From: an uncultured Eubacteriales bacterium | GTDB lineage: Bacteria > Bacillota > Clostridia > Peptostreptococcales > Anaerovoracaceae | NCBI GenBank assembly: GCA_902778585.1 | Contig: CACYYD010000002.1 | Location: 1 to 64,000, forward strand | Length of the DNA stretch: 64,000 bases | Direction: 5' to 3' | Part shown: piece by piece, positions 1 to 12,860 of the stretch | Numbering within the stretch: position 1 is the stretch's first letter | Layout: each line of letters opens with the position of its first letter | Notes under the pieces: model-generated | Told to the model about the DNA's origin: nothing | Database searches by the model: none | The model's input: only the letters and a program-made list of their open reading frames with translations | Program-made: the position numbers and the translations under genes

Positions 1-96
1 CGCCGAACGGCACATGTTGAAGTTGATTTGAACCGCCGTATGCCGAACGGCATGTACGGTGGTGTGAAAGGGCGGAGGAAATCCGCCCTATTCGAT
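1..96 (+). mobile_element. group II intron, 3' end (domains V and VI)
   Basis: Domain V is visible at 32-63. ACCGCCGTA (32-40) pairs with TACGGTGGT (55-63). A two-base bulge TG (53-54) sits below the upper stem TGCC/GGCA (41-44/49-52), which carries a GAAC tetraloop (45-48). Domain VI follows as AGGGCGGA (69-76) / TCCGCCCT (82-89), ending in a CTATTCGAT tail, which resembles the 3' end of bacterial group II introns. The maturase and the rest of the intron would lie left of the window. The intron ends about 100 bases before comEC, so it appears intergenic. The exact 3' splice site (near 96) is inferred from the usual terminal AY. Confidence 0.8.
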
Positions 97-200
97 TGTA
101 AGGACCGGCACAAAATGGCCTGTATCCGTCAATAAATGACCGAAGAAGTCTGTACAGTTTTGGCAAATGCTTTCCGATAGAATGGCTGCAGGGGAATGCC

Positions 201-2558
201 ATGCTCAGAAGAAGACTTTGCTCATATACTGTGTTTTTTATGTCAGGTATCGCGGCCGGATTTTTTATGCTCGAAAAAAGCAGACTTCTGAGCGCTGCAG
301 CTTTTATTGCCTCCATGCTGACAGTAGCTGCATGCATAGATCCGGATGATAAGGTCAGATCCGTGAAAAGCTGCCGCATCATACGATTCAGACAGCTGCT
401 TGTGATAATGCTGCTGTCAGGTATGCTCATTTTTTCAATAAGCTATGCGGGCTTCACATATGCAGACAGGCATGTTGCAGGCAGCACACGGCTAAAGGGG
501 ACTGTCGTAAACTGTGTGCCTGCCGGGGAGAAACTCAGGCTTACGCTCAGAAGCAGGGATCTCTGGCATCCGAAAGTTCTTGTCACCCTGAAAAACTATG
601 ATGATGAGATCTCTCCGTCCGGACTTTACGGAGCTGAAGTAGAAGTGTACGGACAATACCGTGATATCGAACCGGCTCCGGATCCAGGCTGTTTTGATTA
701 CCGTATTTATCTGAGAGGCAGGGGAACAGGGCTTTCATTCGGGGCGGAAGGCATCAGGATCGCCGGCAAAAGTGAAAGCATGCTGATACGTTTCAGGAAA
801 TATCTGTACAGGATGCGGGAGGAATTAATTTCACGTTTTGATGAGGATTCTTCGGGCTTTATACGCGGTGTCATCTTCGGAGACAAGCGTGACATAGATG
901 AAGAGCTGGTAAATGAGTTCAATCAGAATTCCACCGGTCATATCCTGGCAGTGAGCGGACTTCACATGGGATTCCTTTTTGGTCTCCTCAAAGTGCTTAC
1001 GGGGCGGAGACGTACGCCCTTATTGTCATTTATCGTGATAACAGTACTTGTCATCTACGGTGAGATGACTATGTGGAGCGCAGCTACCGTAAGAGCCTGC
1101 CTTGTAGCATCCGCAAGTATAATATCGATACATGTAAGGCGGCGCTTTGATCTTCTGACATCTGTATGTTTTGCCGCTTTCTGCATACTCTCTGCAGAAC
1201 CATATCAGCTGTTTGATGCGGGCTTTCAGCTTTCCTTTCTGGCGATGGCCGGCATATCAATCGTTACGAAGCCGGTATCTTCCGTAACCGGAGAAGCGAT
1301 AGCTGCTGCTCTTGCCGTACAGCTGTCCACTGTCCCGGCGGCAGTGTGCAGTTTCAACTGCTTTGAGCCTTTTGCACTTTTCATCAACATCCCGGTCATA
1401 TTGCTCGCCTCGGTACTTGTGCCGCTTTGCATAGTACTGCTGATGCTTCAGATCGTGATCGGATCTGTTCCGGTCAGCGGCATCAGTCTGGCGGAGATGA
1501 TATCCTATGCGGTAATACAGACAAATCATCTTCTGGGCGCGGGGACAGGACCTGCAATAAGAACTGCAGGATTTGGGGCTGCACTGACTGTCCTTTACTA
1601 TCTTGCGATGTTCGGCCTTTCCAATGAGTGGATCAGGGTGCTCGTCCTCAGAAAAAAGAAGAAAGAAATACTGAAACTTGCTGCGATCGCTTTGCTGCCT
1701 GTGATAGCGATATCTTCATGCCTTTTTGACAGTCTTGCTGATGATGAGGTGGTCTTCGTGTCAGTTGGCCAGGGCGACTGCACACATATAAGGGCAGCGG
1801 GCAGGAACATCCTAATTGACGGAGGAGGAGATCCGGGAAGCGGGGGCGAAGAAAGCGGAAACAGGAATAGCGGGTATAACGTAGGTGAGAAGGTCCTGAT
1901 GCCATATCTTCTGCATTCCGGCACCGGCTCTGTGGATGCTGCACTGGTCACACATCTGCATGCTGACCATTACAAAGGAATATGCGAGCTTTCGGAAGTC
2001 ATACCGGTCGGTGTGCTCGGTATCCCAATAGATTACAGGAACAGTTCAGAAGAGGTCGCAGACGGTTATGATCCGGAGCGCATCCTCTATATCAGACCGG
2101 ATACAAAACTTGAGATAAGTGACGATGTATATATCGATGTTCTGTGGCCTCTGACTGTTTCGGACAAGCCGCTCGCAGCAGATGATCCCAACGAACACAA
2201 TACCGTGTACATGATCCACTACGGCAGCATAAAGATAATGGTGACAGGTGATCTCCTCGAAGAAGACGAGCTTGAGATGGTAGAGCACTATGCGGGTACG
2301 GACTGTCTGAGCTGTGATGTGCTGAAAGTAGCTCATCACGGGAGCAAGTCAAGCAGCAGCGAGGCCTTTCTGGATGCTGCTTCGCCGTCTGTCGCGGTCA
2401 TCCAGGTGGGTTCCCATAACTTCTACGGGCATCCTCATCAGCAGACTCTTGACCGCCTTAATGAAAGGGATATCAAAGTCTTCCGGACCGATCTGAACGG
2501 GGCCGTAGGTATAGACATCCGCGGCAATAATATATGTGTGGACCTGTTCAGAAAATAG
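201..2558 (+). CDS. comEC: ComEC/Rec2 DNA uptake channel protein
   Basis: Integral membrane protein of natural transformation, expected to form the inner-membrane channel through which single-stranded DNA enters. At 785 aa it has the usual family length. Two N-terminal membrane segments come first (about 1-35 and 65-90), then the multi-helix competence domain (about 210-490). Last is a metallo-beta-lactamase-like domain (about 530-785) with the metal motif THLHADH near residue 585 and a later VAHHGSKSS. The start is ATG 201 with a purine-rich AGGGG just upstream. In many Firmicutes comEA and comEB precede it; here the upstream neighbour is a group II intron and comEA lies 35 kb away. holA follows after 55 bases, the usual partner. 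Confidence 0.93.
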   Translation: MLRRRLCSYTVFFMSGIAAGFFMLEKSRLLSAAAFIASMLTVAACIDPDDKVRSVKSCRIIRFRQLLVIMLLSGMLIFSISYAGFTYADRHVAGSTRLKGTVVNCVPAGEKLRLTLRSRDLWHPKVLVTLKNYDDEISPSGLYGAEVEVYGQYRDIEPAPDPGCFDYRIYLRGRGTGLSFGAEGIRIAGKSESMLIRFRKYLYRMREELISRFDEDSSGFIRGVIFGDKRDIDEELVNEFNQNSTGHILAVSGLHMGFLFGLLKVLTGRRRTPLLSFIVITVLVIYGEMTMWSAATVRACLVASASIISIHVRRRFDLLTSVCFAAFCILSAEPYQLFDAGFQLSFLAMAGISIVTKPVSSVTGEAIAAALAVQLSTVPAAVCSFNCFEPFALFINIPVILLASVLVPLCIVLLMLQIVIGSVPVSGISLAEMISYAVIQTNHLLGAGTGPAIRTAGFGAALTVLYYLAMFGLSNEWIRVLVLRKKKKEILKLAAIALLPVIAISSCLFDSLADDEVVFVSVGQGDCTHIRAAGRNILIDGGGDPGSGGEESGNRNSGYNVGEKVLMPYLLHSGTGSVDAALVTHLHADHYKGICELSEVIPVGVLGIPIDYRNSSEEVADGYDPERILYIRPDTKLEISDDVYIDVLWPLTVSDKPLAADDPNEHNTVYMIHYGSIKIMVTGDLLEEDELEMVEHYAGTDCLSCDVLKVAHHGSKSSSSEAFLDAASPSVAVIQVGSHNFYGHPHQQTLDRLNERDIKVFRTDLNGAVGIDIRGNNICVDLFRK

Positions 2559-2613
2559 CTTTCAGGTGGCAGCTGCGATAGTCAAATCCTGCAAAAAATG
2601 TTAGTATAACAGC

Positions 2614-3639
2614 ATGGCATACAAAGACTTCGTAAATGACAGGAAAAAAGGAATACTGAAGGACGTGATGTTCTTTTACGGCGCAGAGGATTATCTGATG
2701 AACTGGGCTGCAGAGAGCATCATTTCCGAATACGTCGATGAGGCGTCAAGGGACCTCGATGTCATAAAGCTCGAAGGTGAACAGGTGAATGCAGCTGACA
2801 TCATGGCGGCTGCCAGGGCTTATTCGATGTTCTCTGAAAAAAGGGTCGTTGTTGTGCGCAATTATCTGCCTCTTTACAGGAAGACTGCAGATGCCGGTGC
2901 CGACGATCTCTTAAACTTTGCTTCGTCGCCGCAGGACCAGTCCATAGTCATATTTATGCTTGAAAGCCGTCTTTCGGGAGATCTGAATGCCTACGGAAAG
3001 AAGCTGGCCAAAGCCTGCAGCGGATATGAATTCGCCAGGCTTGAAAGAGCAGACCTAAAGAACTTCATCACCAAGCGTGTCCACGCAGCCGGGAAGATGA
3101 TAGCACGCCGCGAGCTTGATCACATGATCGATGTTTCGGGCTATTACAACAGAGGAAGCGCATATGACCTGTCTCTACTGGACCGCGATACCGACAAGAT
3201 CGTGAAAGCCTGCGAAGGTGACGACATAAGCGCGGCACTTATCGAAGAGATACTGATAGGTGACAGCGACAGGTTCGTTTTCAGCCTCGTGGACGCTCTT
3301 ATGGCCGGAGACAGGGGAAAAGCCCTTGAGATAGCAGAAGCCATCATAAAGGAAGAGGACGGCGCAATGGCGGTGCTGGCGCTTCTTACAAAGCAGTTTG
3401 AGATAATGTATGATGCCCTCGAACTTTCTGACAAGGGATACAGCATCTCACAGATGGCAAAGAAGACGGGCGTGAATGAATTCAGATTCAAAAGGGCATT
3501 CAATGCTGCCGGAAAATACAGAAAGAGAAAGATCAGGAATATCCTTATCGGACTGTACAACACTGACAGGGATATAAAGAGAGGAAACATAGATAAGGAT
3601 ACAGCGCTCGAACTCACAGCGCTCAATGCCTGCCCGTGA
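2614..3639 (+). CDS. holA: DNA polymerase III delta subunit
   Basis: Clamp-loader subunit that opens the beta sliding clamp. At 341 aa it matches HolA, with the N-terminal FFYGAEDYLMNW region typical of the family and a helical C-terminal domain ending near TALELTALNA. It follows comEC, a common Firmicutes order, but rpsT, which often comes next, is absent. No clear Shine-Dalgarno precedes ATG 2614, so translation may depend on comEC read-through. Two intrinsic terminators follow. Confidence 0.9.
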   Translation: MAYKDFVNDRKKGILKDVMFFYGAEDYLMNWAAESIISEYVDEASRDLDVIKLEGEQVNAADIMAAARAYSMFSEKRVVVVRNYLPLYRKTADAGADDLLNFASSPQDQSIVIFMLESRLSGDLNAYGKKLAKACSGYEFARLERADLKNFITKRVHAAGKMIARRELDHMIDVSGYYNRGSAYDLSLLDRDTDKIVKACEGDDISAALIEEILIGDSDRFVFSLVDALMAGDRGKALEIAEAIIKEEDGAMAVLALLTKQFEIMYDALELSDKGYSISQMAKKTGVNEFRFKRAFNAAGKYRKRKIRNILIGLYNTDRDIKRGNIDKDTALELTALNACP

Positions 3640-3645
3640 TACACA

Positions 3646-3678
3646 AAAGCGCCCCGCATGTATGATGCGGGGCGCTTT
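3646..3678. terminator. bidirectional terminator between holA and recN
   Basis: A perfect 14-bp stem AAAGCGCCCCGCAT / ATGCGGGGCGCTTT with a 5-base loop. It is A-rich upstream and T-rich downstream, so it can work for both convergent genes. Confidence 0.9.
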
Positions 3679-3705
3679 ATTATGTTCGATATACGTCTTT
3701 GAAGT

Positions 3706-3736
3706 CTGCGCTGAAAGACAGCGCAGTTTTTATTTT
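3706..3736 (+). terminator. second intrinsic terminator after holA
   Basis: CTGCGCTG / CAGCGCAG stem (3706-3713/3719-3726) followed by TTTTTATTTT on the plus strand. It overlaps the last codons of convergent recN. Confidence 0.8.
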
Positions 3737-5364
3737 CCGGCCTGCTGGATAAGTTCGCGGGCAGCCTGAAGGGCATTTTCGCTCTCGGCAGAGCCGCTGA
3801 AGAGAGTCGCTATCATGCGAACCTTCGAATCCTCATTCAGATGCTCGATATTGGTGTATGATTTGTCCTTATCGATTGATTTGCTGATAAGATAGTTATC
3901 GTCACCATATGCCGCGATCTGAGCCAGATGCGTTACGGAGATGATCTGGCGGTGACCGGCTATCTCGCTCATCTTTTTACCGACAACGAGGGCGGTGCGA
4001 CCGCTTATTCCGGTGTCGATCTCGTCAAAGATCATCGTCTCCACACGGTCGGTCTCGCCGATTATATGCTTGAATGCGAGCATTATCCTTGATATCTCAC
4101 CGCCTGACGCGATACGGGTAAGAGGCATCAGTGGCTCTCCAGGATTCGTGGAGATCAGAAACTCAACTTTATCAAAACCCAGAGGACCGATCTCGTCGGT
4201 CTTCTTGATATCTATCCTGAATTCGGAATTCGCGAATTCAAGGTCATTGAGCTCCTTGGTCATGGCTGACTCAAGTCTCTGTGCGATTATGTGTCTGAGC
4301 TCGCTCACGTGAGAAGCCTGATCTTCGAGCAGGGCGTAGCGCTTGTGTGCCGCCTCTGCGAGTCTTGACTTTTCAGCATCGAAGTTCTGGATCATATTGA
4401 GTCTGGACCCAAGCTCATCCCTGAATTCCAGTATCTCTTCAACGCTCTTTCTGTATTTGCGCTTTGCGTCTTCGATCACAGCAAGCCTGCCTGAGACTTC
4501 ATCCATATCTGCCTCAGAGAAGCTGAGGCCCGACAGAAGATCTCTCAGGACGGAAGACGCGTCATCGAGAGCATAGTAGGAGTCGGAAACTCTCTCGGCT
4601 ACCGATGCCAGAGATTCGCTGTAGCTGCTGATACCCGAAAGTTCGGAGACCACATGGCTCAGAGAATCAAGGAGGGAAGGAGCACCGCCGTAATCAGAGG
4701 ACTGGAGGATGTCATAGGATGATCTGACTGCCTGGAAGATGCGTGAACTGTTCTTCATCATCTCTAGGCGTTCGCGGAGTTCTTCGTCTTCGCCCGGATA
4801 AAGCTTTAGATCATCTATGTACTTATACTCGAAGCTGTAATAATCCTTTTGCTGTATGGCGCTGGCTTCTGCTTTCAGGAGGTCGTCATATTCCTTCTGT
4901 GCAGTTTTGTAAGCATCGTAAACAGTACGCAGCTTCACGAGTTCGGGCCTTATGGCCTCGCCGTGGAAGCTGTCGGTTATATGGATGTGATTGTCGGGAT
5001 CGAGTATCTGCTGATTGTCATACTGGCCGTGGATGTCGACCCAATCGGAACAGAAGGAGCGCAGCTGGCCAAGAGTCACCATCTCGCCGTTAAGCTTGGA
5101 AACGGATTTGCCTCCGGCCATTATCTCACGGGAAATGATCACATCCTCGCCGTCTCTTGTTCCTGCGATCTGGATGAATGCTCTGTCAGCTCCTGTGCGG
5201 ACCATTGTTGTATCGGCTCTGTCGCCGAGCACGGTGCTGATGGCCGTGACAAGAACGGATTTGCCCGCGCCGGTCTCGCCGGTTATTATATTGAGTCCAT
5301 CGCCAAGGTCGAATGAAAGATGCTCGATAGTGGCGAAATTATCGATGATAATGCGGTCTATCAT
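3730..5364 (-). CDS. recN: DNA repair protein RecN
   Basis: SMC-like ATPase that acts early at double-strand breaks. Its 544 aa is near the family norm (about 550-575). Walker A is GETGAGKS (residues 29-36). A long coiled-coil middle follows, then a C-terminal signature and Walker B region with MIFDEIDTGISG. It lies 17 bases downstream of argR in one operon, the classical Firmicutes argR-recN pair. Only a weak Shine-Dalgarno precedes the ATG. No LexA box was seen upstream, so control is probably through the argR promoter. Confidence 0.95.
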   Translation of the reverse strand: MIDRIIIDNFATIEHLSFDLGDGLNIITGETGAGKSVLVTAISTVLGDRADTTMVRTGADRAFIQIAGTRDGEDVIISREIMAGGKSVSKLNGEMVTLGQLRSFCSDWVDIHGQYDNQQILDPDNHIHITDSFHGEAIRPELVKLRTVYDAYKTAQKEYDDLLKAEASAIQQKDYYSFEYKYIDDLKLYPGEDEELRERLEMMKNSSRIFQAVRSSYDILQSSDYGGAPSLLDSLSHVVSELSGISSYSESLASVAERVSDSYYALDDASSVLRDLLSGLSFSEADMDEVSGRLAVIEDAKRKYRKSVEEILEFRDELGSRLNMIQNFDAEKSRLAEAAHKRYALLEDQASHVSELRHIIAQRLESAMTKELNDLEFANSEFRIDIKKTDEIGPLGFDKVEFLISTNPGEPLMPLTRIASGGEISRIMLAFKHIIGETDRVETMIFDEIDTGISGRTALVVGKKMSEIAGHRQIISVTHLAQIAAYGDDNYLISKSIDKDKSYTNIEHLNEDSKVRMIATLFSGSAESENALQAARELIQQAGK

Positions 5365-5381
5365 AATTCTTGAAAGTTGCT

Positions 5382-5840
5382 TCAGTCTCTTGAATTCAGT
5401 ACTTTATCAAATGCTTCCGTGATGTAAGGAACGTTGTCCTCGTGATCGACGACTATAAGCATAGTGTTGTCGCCGCAGATGGATCCTACTACGTGATCTA
5501 GGCTCAGAGTGTCGATGGCTTCACCGGCTGCTCCCGCACATCCCGGAAGAGTCTTTACGACTATGAGGTTCTGAGCGCAGGAATAAGAAAGAGTAGTTTC
5601 CCTAAAGATCTTTATGAAGCGCTCTGAAATAGGGCGGTCATCATAGTTCCCGGCAAAGTATCTGTACTTGCCGTCCTTGCCCTGGCCCTTTACGAGCTGG
5701 AGCTCACGGATATCCCTGGATATCGTAGCCTGGGTAACATTGTAGCCTGCCTGCTTCAGCAGTTCGAGAAGCTGGTCCTGAGTTTCGACTTCGTTTGTCT
5801 TTATGATCTCAAGTATTTTGTTCTGCCGTGATAATCTCAT
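5382..5840 (-). CDS. argR: arginine repressor ArgR/AhrC
   Basis: Arginine-responsive hexameric repressor/activator of arginine metabolism. Its 152 aa is standard. An N-terminal winged helix carries the TQATISRDIRELQLVK recognition region (about residues 36-51), and the C-terminal arginine-binding domain carries GDNTMLIVVD. GGAGGA lies 6 bases before the ATG. The promoter region holds two A/T-cored palindromes resembling ARG boxes, which suggests autoregulation. tlyA and nadK, often upstream of argR in Clostridia, are not here; tlyA lies 57 kb away. Confidence 0.95.
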   Translation of the reverse strand: MRLSRQNKILEIIKTNEVETQDQLLELLKQAGYNVTQATISRDIRELQLVKGQGKDGKYRYFAGNYDDRPISERFIKIFRETTLSYSCAQNLIVVKTLPGCAGAAGEAIDTLSLDHVVGSICGDNTMLIVVDHEDNVPYITEAFDKVLNSRD

Positions 5841-5880
5841 GACTGTCCTCCAAAAGGTAGAATTACATACACTGTGATTT

Positions 5881-5916
5881 TAGCATAAAAATACGCTAGC
5901 ATGCATAAAATATGAA
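5881..5916 (-). promoter_or_regulatory. argR promoter with tandem ARG-box-like palindromes
   Basis: TAGCATAAAAATACGCTA (5881-5898) and ATGCATAAAATATGAA (5901-5916) are imperfect palindromes with A-rich centres. Their repeated word GCATAAAA recurs 20 bases apart, about two helical turns. On the minus strand the first contains an extended -10, TGC-TAAAAT. Similarity to the known ARG box is partial, about 10 of 14 core positions by eye. Confidence 0.45.
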
Positions 5917-6005
5917 AAAAGGGCATATATGGCCCGATAAGGTGCATATTCCGGCGGATACGGGACATATGAGGCTTGACAGCAAAAAAGAACAAAAAAC
6001 GAACA

Positions 6006-6041
6006 TAGACATAGTATCGCATAAATGGTAAAATTCAATGC
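6006..6041 (+). promoter_or_regulatory. ruvC promoter, possibly giving a leaderless mRNA
   Basis: TAGACA (6006-6011), a 17-base spacer and an extended -10 TGG-TAAAAT (-10 at 6029-6034). Initiation about 7 bases later would fall at or next to the ruvC ATG at 6042. No Shine-Dalgarno precedes that ATG. Confidence 0.45.
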
Positions 6042-6530
6042 ATGAGAATACTTGGAATAGACCCGGGTTACGCCATTATGGGCTACGGGATAGTTGAATA
6101 CAAAGGCAGCAAATTCACGCCTGTCGCATACGGCTCAATAACTACGGAAGCACATACTCCCAACGAGGAGAGACTGATGATCCTTTATGATGAGCTCACA
6201 AGCATAATCAGGGAATATCAGCCTGAAGAAGCATCCATAGAAGAGCTTTTCTATAACACAAATGCCACGACTGCCATAATGGTAGGAGAGGCCAGAGGGA
6301 CCGCGCTGCTTGCCTGTGCAAAGGCGGGCATACGCATCTCCGAATACACGCCGCTTCAGATAAAATCCGCTCTTACCGGCTACGGCAGAGCAGACAAAAA
6401 GCAGGTACAGGCAATGGTAAAGATGATACTGAACCTTTCTGAGGTACCTAAGCCTGACGACACCGCAGATGCTTTGGCAGCGGCTATTTGCCATGCCCAT
6501 CATGCAGGCGGCCGCATGCCGAGGAGATAA
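6042..6530 (+). CDS. ruvC: Holliday junction resolvase RuvC
   Basis: Endonuclease that cuts Holliday junctions in the RuvABC resolvasome. At 162 aa it is full length, with the RNase-H-like acidic residues in place: Asp7 in GIDPG, Glu67 in SIEELFY, and Asp140/Asp143 in PDDTADALAAA. It heads ruvC-ruvA-ruvB-queA-tgt. The start MRILGID is the canonical family start, yet no ribosome binding site precedes it. Confidence 0.95.
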   Translation: MRILGIDPGYAIMGYGIVEYKGSKFTPVAYGSITTEAHTPNEERLMILYDELTSIIREYQPEEASIEELFYNTNATTAIMVGEARGTALLACAKAGIRISEYTPLQIKSALTGYGRADKKQVQAMVKMILNLSEVPKPDDTADALAAAICHAHHAGGRMPRR

Positions 6531-6532
6531 TT

Positions 6533-7138
6533 ATGATAAGATTTCTCAGGGGACAATATTTATACTACGAATCAGGCGCGATAGTCATAGAGACTTCGGG
6601 CGGGATAGGCTTCAGGGTCTTCGTATCGGATACCAGCAGCCTTCTGACAAAGCGCGAAGGCGATGAGCTCGAGGTCTATACCTACATGCAGGTCAAGGAA
6701 GACGGCATGGCGCTGTACGGATTCGCCGATACCGAAGGTCTCGCACTCTTCGAACAGCTGATTACAGTAAAGGGAGTCGGGCCAAAGGCCGGACTTGCCA
6801 TAATGTCACTCGGCACACCTAATCAGATCAAGGCCGTGATATCGGGCGGCGATGCTGCGTCGATAGCGATGGCTCCCGGCATAGGAAAGAAGACTGCTGA
6901 GAGAGTCATACTTGAACTCAAGGACAAGGTTTCCGCTCTTCCTCTCGAAGGAGATGACCTTACAAGCGGCATAGCTCCGGCAGCTGCTCCGGGAAGCGGA
7001 GAGCGCGGCGAGGCGGTAATAGCTCTTACTACGCTCGGATACAGCAAGAAGGAAGCTGAGTCCGCAGTTGCATCCGTTCCTGAAGAAGGGCTGAGCGCAG
7101 AAGAATACGTAAAGAAATCACTTAAATTCCTGTTATAG
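6533..7138 (+). CDS. ruvA: Holliday junction branch migration protein RuvA
   Basis: Junction-binding tetramer that loads RuvB. The ATG at 6533 (MIRFLRGQ), with GAGGAGATAATT before it, is the family-like start; the frame is open further upstream from 6488, but that extension lies inside ruvC and has no ribosome binding site. The product has 201 aa: an N-terminal OB fold, tandem helix-hairpin-helix motifs (KGVGPKAGLAI, PGIGKKTAERV) and a C-terminal three-helix RuvB-binding domain. It starts 2 bases after the ruvC stop. Confidence 0.95.
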   Translation: MIRFLRGQYLYYESGAIVIETSGGIGFRVFVSDTSSLLTKREGDELEVYTYMQVKEDGMALYGFADTEGLALFEQLITVKGVGPKAGLAIMSLGTPNQIKAVISGGDAASIAMAPGIGKKTAERVILELKDKVSALPLEGDDLTSGIAPAAAPGSGERGEAVIALTTLGYSKKEAESAVASVPEEGLSAEEYVKKSLKFLL

Positions 7139-7150
7139 AAACATTTACAG

Positions 7151-8188
7151 ATGGACGAAAGAGTTACACAGACAAAAGCAGTGCCTTCAGAGCTCGCAGG
7201 GGAGATGACCTTAAGGCCTCAGTACCTTAGCGAATACTGCGGGCAGTCGGCTACAAAAGATAATCTGTCTATATACATCGAGGCGGCCAAGATGAGAGGC
7301 GAGCCTCTTGATCACGTGCTTTTCTACGGCCCTCCGGGACTCGGAAAGACTACGCTCGCAGGCATCATAGCGAATGAGCTCGGTGTCGACATCAAGGTAA
7401 CATCCGGACCGGCTATAGGCCGCGCCGGAGATCTCGCTGCTATACTTACGAACCTTAACGACAATGACGTCCTGTTTATCGATGAGATCCACAGGCTCAA
7501 CCGCTCTGTCGAAGAAGTGCTGTACTCCGCGATGGAGGATTACGTGCTCGACATCATTATCGGAAAAGGTCCGGCGGCCAGGTCGCTCAGAATAGATATC
7601 GCAAAGTTCACTCTCATAGGAGCCACCACCCGTGCGGGAAGCCTCTCGGGACCGCTGAGAGACCGTTTCGGAATAGTCGAGAAGTTTGAGTTCTACACTC
7701 CTGCAGAGATAAGGGAGATCCTCAGAAGGACGGCAAACGTGCTCGATACGCCTATAGATGACGCATCGCTCGAAGAGATAGCAAAGCGCTCCAGAGGCAC
7801 ACCGAGGATAGGCAACAGGCTTATCAAGAGAGTCAGGGACTTCTCATCTGTCATTGCAGACGGACGCATAGATATCGATATCACAAGAAAGGCGCTTGAT
7901 GCGCTCGGTGTCGATGACCTCGGACTTGAAAAGCTCGACAGAGACATACTCGAGACAATAATAAAGGGCTTCAACGGCGGCCCTGTCGGCATTGAGACCA
8001 TTGCTTCAGCCATAGGAGAGGAGAGGGTCACGATCGAGGATGCGAATGAGCCTTATCTCATTCAGGCCGGACTGATCTACAGAACACAGAAAGGAAGAGT
8101 TGCATCAAGGGCGGCTTATGAGCATATGGGACTGCTCGGCCTGTACCGCGAGCCTGAGAGCGAGCAGCTCAAAATGGATCTGGAATAA
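7151..8188 (+). CDS. ruvB: Holliday junction helicase RuvB
   Basis: AAA+ motor driving branch migration. 345 aa. Walker [10 protein letters not shown] lies near residues 60-68, Walker B LFIDEIH near 108-114, and an arginine-rich sensor region ([18 protein letters not shown]) follows. The C-terminal winged helix ends near [16 protein letters not shown]. It lies 12 bases after ruvA without a clear ribosome binding site, consistent with translational coupling. Confidence 0.96.
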   Translation: MDERVTQTKAVPSELAGEMTLRPQYLSEYCGQSATKDNLSIYIEAAKMRGEPLDHVLFYGPPGLGKTTLAGIIANELGVDIKVTSGPAIGRAGDLAAILTNLNDNDVLFIDEIHRLNRSVEEVLYSAMEDYVLDIIIGKGPAARSLRIDIAKFTLIGATTRAGSLSGPLRDRFGIVEKFEFYTPAEIREILRRTANVLDTPIDDASLEEIAKRSRGTPRIGNRLIKRVRDFSSVIADGRIDIDITRKALDALGVDDLGLEKLDRDILETIIKGFNGGPVGIETIASAIGEERVTIEDANEPYLIQAGLIYRTQKGRVASRAAYEHMGLLGLYREPESEQLKMDLE

Positions 8189-8191
8189 TAA

Positions 8192-11625
<3,434 letters not shown>

Positions 11626-11636
11626 AGGGATTAATA

Positions 11637-12845
11637 ATGGAAATAAATGAAACAAAAATACTGAATACAGATAAGATCTGCCCGGCGGCAGAACACTGCG
11701 GGGGCTGCATATATCAGGGCGTGCCTTACGCAGAACAGTATGCGGCTAAGGACAAATCCGTGAGAAGGCTGCTGAATAAGCATGATATCGATGAGTCAGT
11801 ATATCTGGGTATGGAGCCTGCAATCTGCACAGGTGCATACCGCAATAAAATGGAATATACCTTTGGCGATCTGGAGAAGGGCGGAGAGCTCGAACTCGGG
11901 ATGCACTATAAAGGCCGCTGGATGTCGATCCTGACGACAGATGAGTGTCAGCTTGTTCCTTCTCAGTTTAACCTTGTTCTCCGCTCTGTGCTCGAATTTT
12001 GCCGTTCTAAGGGGTATCGTCCATACCACCGCAAGACACATGAAGGAATACTGAGGAATCTCGTGGTCAGATGCGGCGTAAGGACAGGGGAGATACTCGT
12101 AATCATTGTCACGGCTTCAAGCGAGCCGTTCGATGATGAGGGGTTCAAAAATGTACTTCTTGGACTTGATCTTGGCGACATGCAGCTTGTGGGCGTACTC
12201 CACACATATAATGACAGCGTGGCGGATGCGGTCATTGATGAGCGTCATGAGATACTGTACGGACGCGATTATTATAACGAGGAAATACTCGGGCTGAGAT
12301 TCAAGGTAAAGGCGTTCGCTTTCTTCCAGACGAATATAGATGCTGTTGAGAGGCTGTACAGTGATGTTCTGAAAGTTGTTCCGGATGTAAGCGGCAAGAC
12401 TGTGTATGACCTCTACTGCGGAACGGGAACGATATCCCAGCTCATGGCATCGGCGGCAAAAGATGTCTACGGAATCGATATAGTTGAGGACTCTATCGAG
12501 GCTGCCAGATCCAATACTGAACTCAACGGCATAAGCAACTGCCACTACATTTGCGGGGACGTCAAGGAAAAGCTGGACGAGATCCCTGAGAAGCCTGAGG
12601 TGATCGTAGTCGATCCGCCGCGCGCAGGCATACACGACAAGGCTGTAGCCATGCTCTGCAGATACGGGATAGAGGAGATCGTGTATGTCAGCTGCAACCC
12701 GAAGACGTTATGCATAAACCTGGACAGCTTCCGCTCAAACGGTTATGAAATAAAACAGATAAGGGCATATGACAATTTCCCGATGACAAAGCATGTTGAG
12801 TGTATCTGTCTTATGAGCAGTAAGGAAGCAGCTGACGAAGGATAA
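11637..12845 (+). CDS. 23S rRNA (uracil-5-)-methyltransferase, RlmD/RlmCD (TrmA) family
   Basis: SAM-dependent RNA m5U methyltransferase. 402 aa. The N-terminal cysteine cluster (CPAAEHCGGC) is the iron-sulfur ligand pattern. The SAM-binding motif DLYCGTGTISQL lies near residue 260 and DPPRAG near 325. The catalytic cysteine block YVSCNPKTL is near 345. The TRAM domain often found at the N-terminus of RlmD is absent, so the exact target uridine cannot be assigned. AAGGG lies before the ATG, and an intrinsic terminator follows. Confidence 0.88.
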   Translation: MEINETKILNTDKICPAAEHCGGCIYQGVPYAEQYAAKDKSVRRLLNKHDIDESVYLGMEPAICTGAYRNKMEYTFGDLEKGGELELGMHYKGRWMSILTTDECQLVPSQFNLVLRSVLEFCRSKGYRPYHRKTHEGILRNLVVRCGVRTGEILVIIVTASSEPFDDEGFKNVLLGLDLGDMQLVGVLHTYNDSVADAVIDERHEILYGRDYYNEEILGLRFKVKAFAFFQTNIDAVERLYSDVLKVVPDVSGKTVYDLYCGTGTISQLMASAAKDVYGIDIVEDSIEAARSNTELNGISNCHYICGDVKEKLDEIPEKPEVIVVDPPRAGIHDKAVAMLCRYGIEEIVYVSCNPKTLCINLDSFRSNGYEIKQIRAYDNFPMTKHVECICLMSSKEAADEG

Positions 12846-12860
12846 GAATAAAACTACAAA

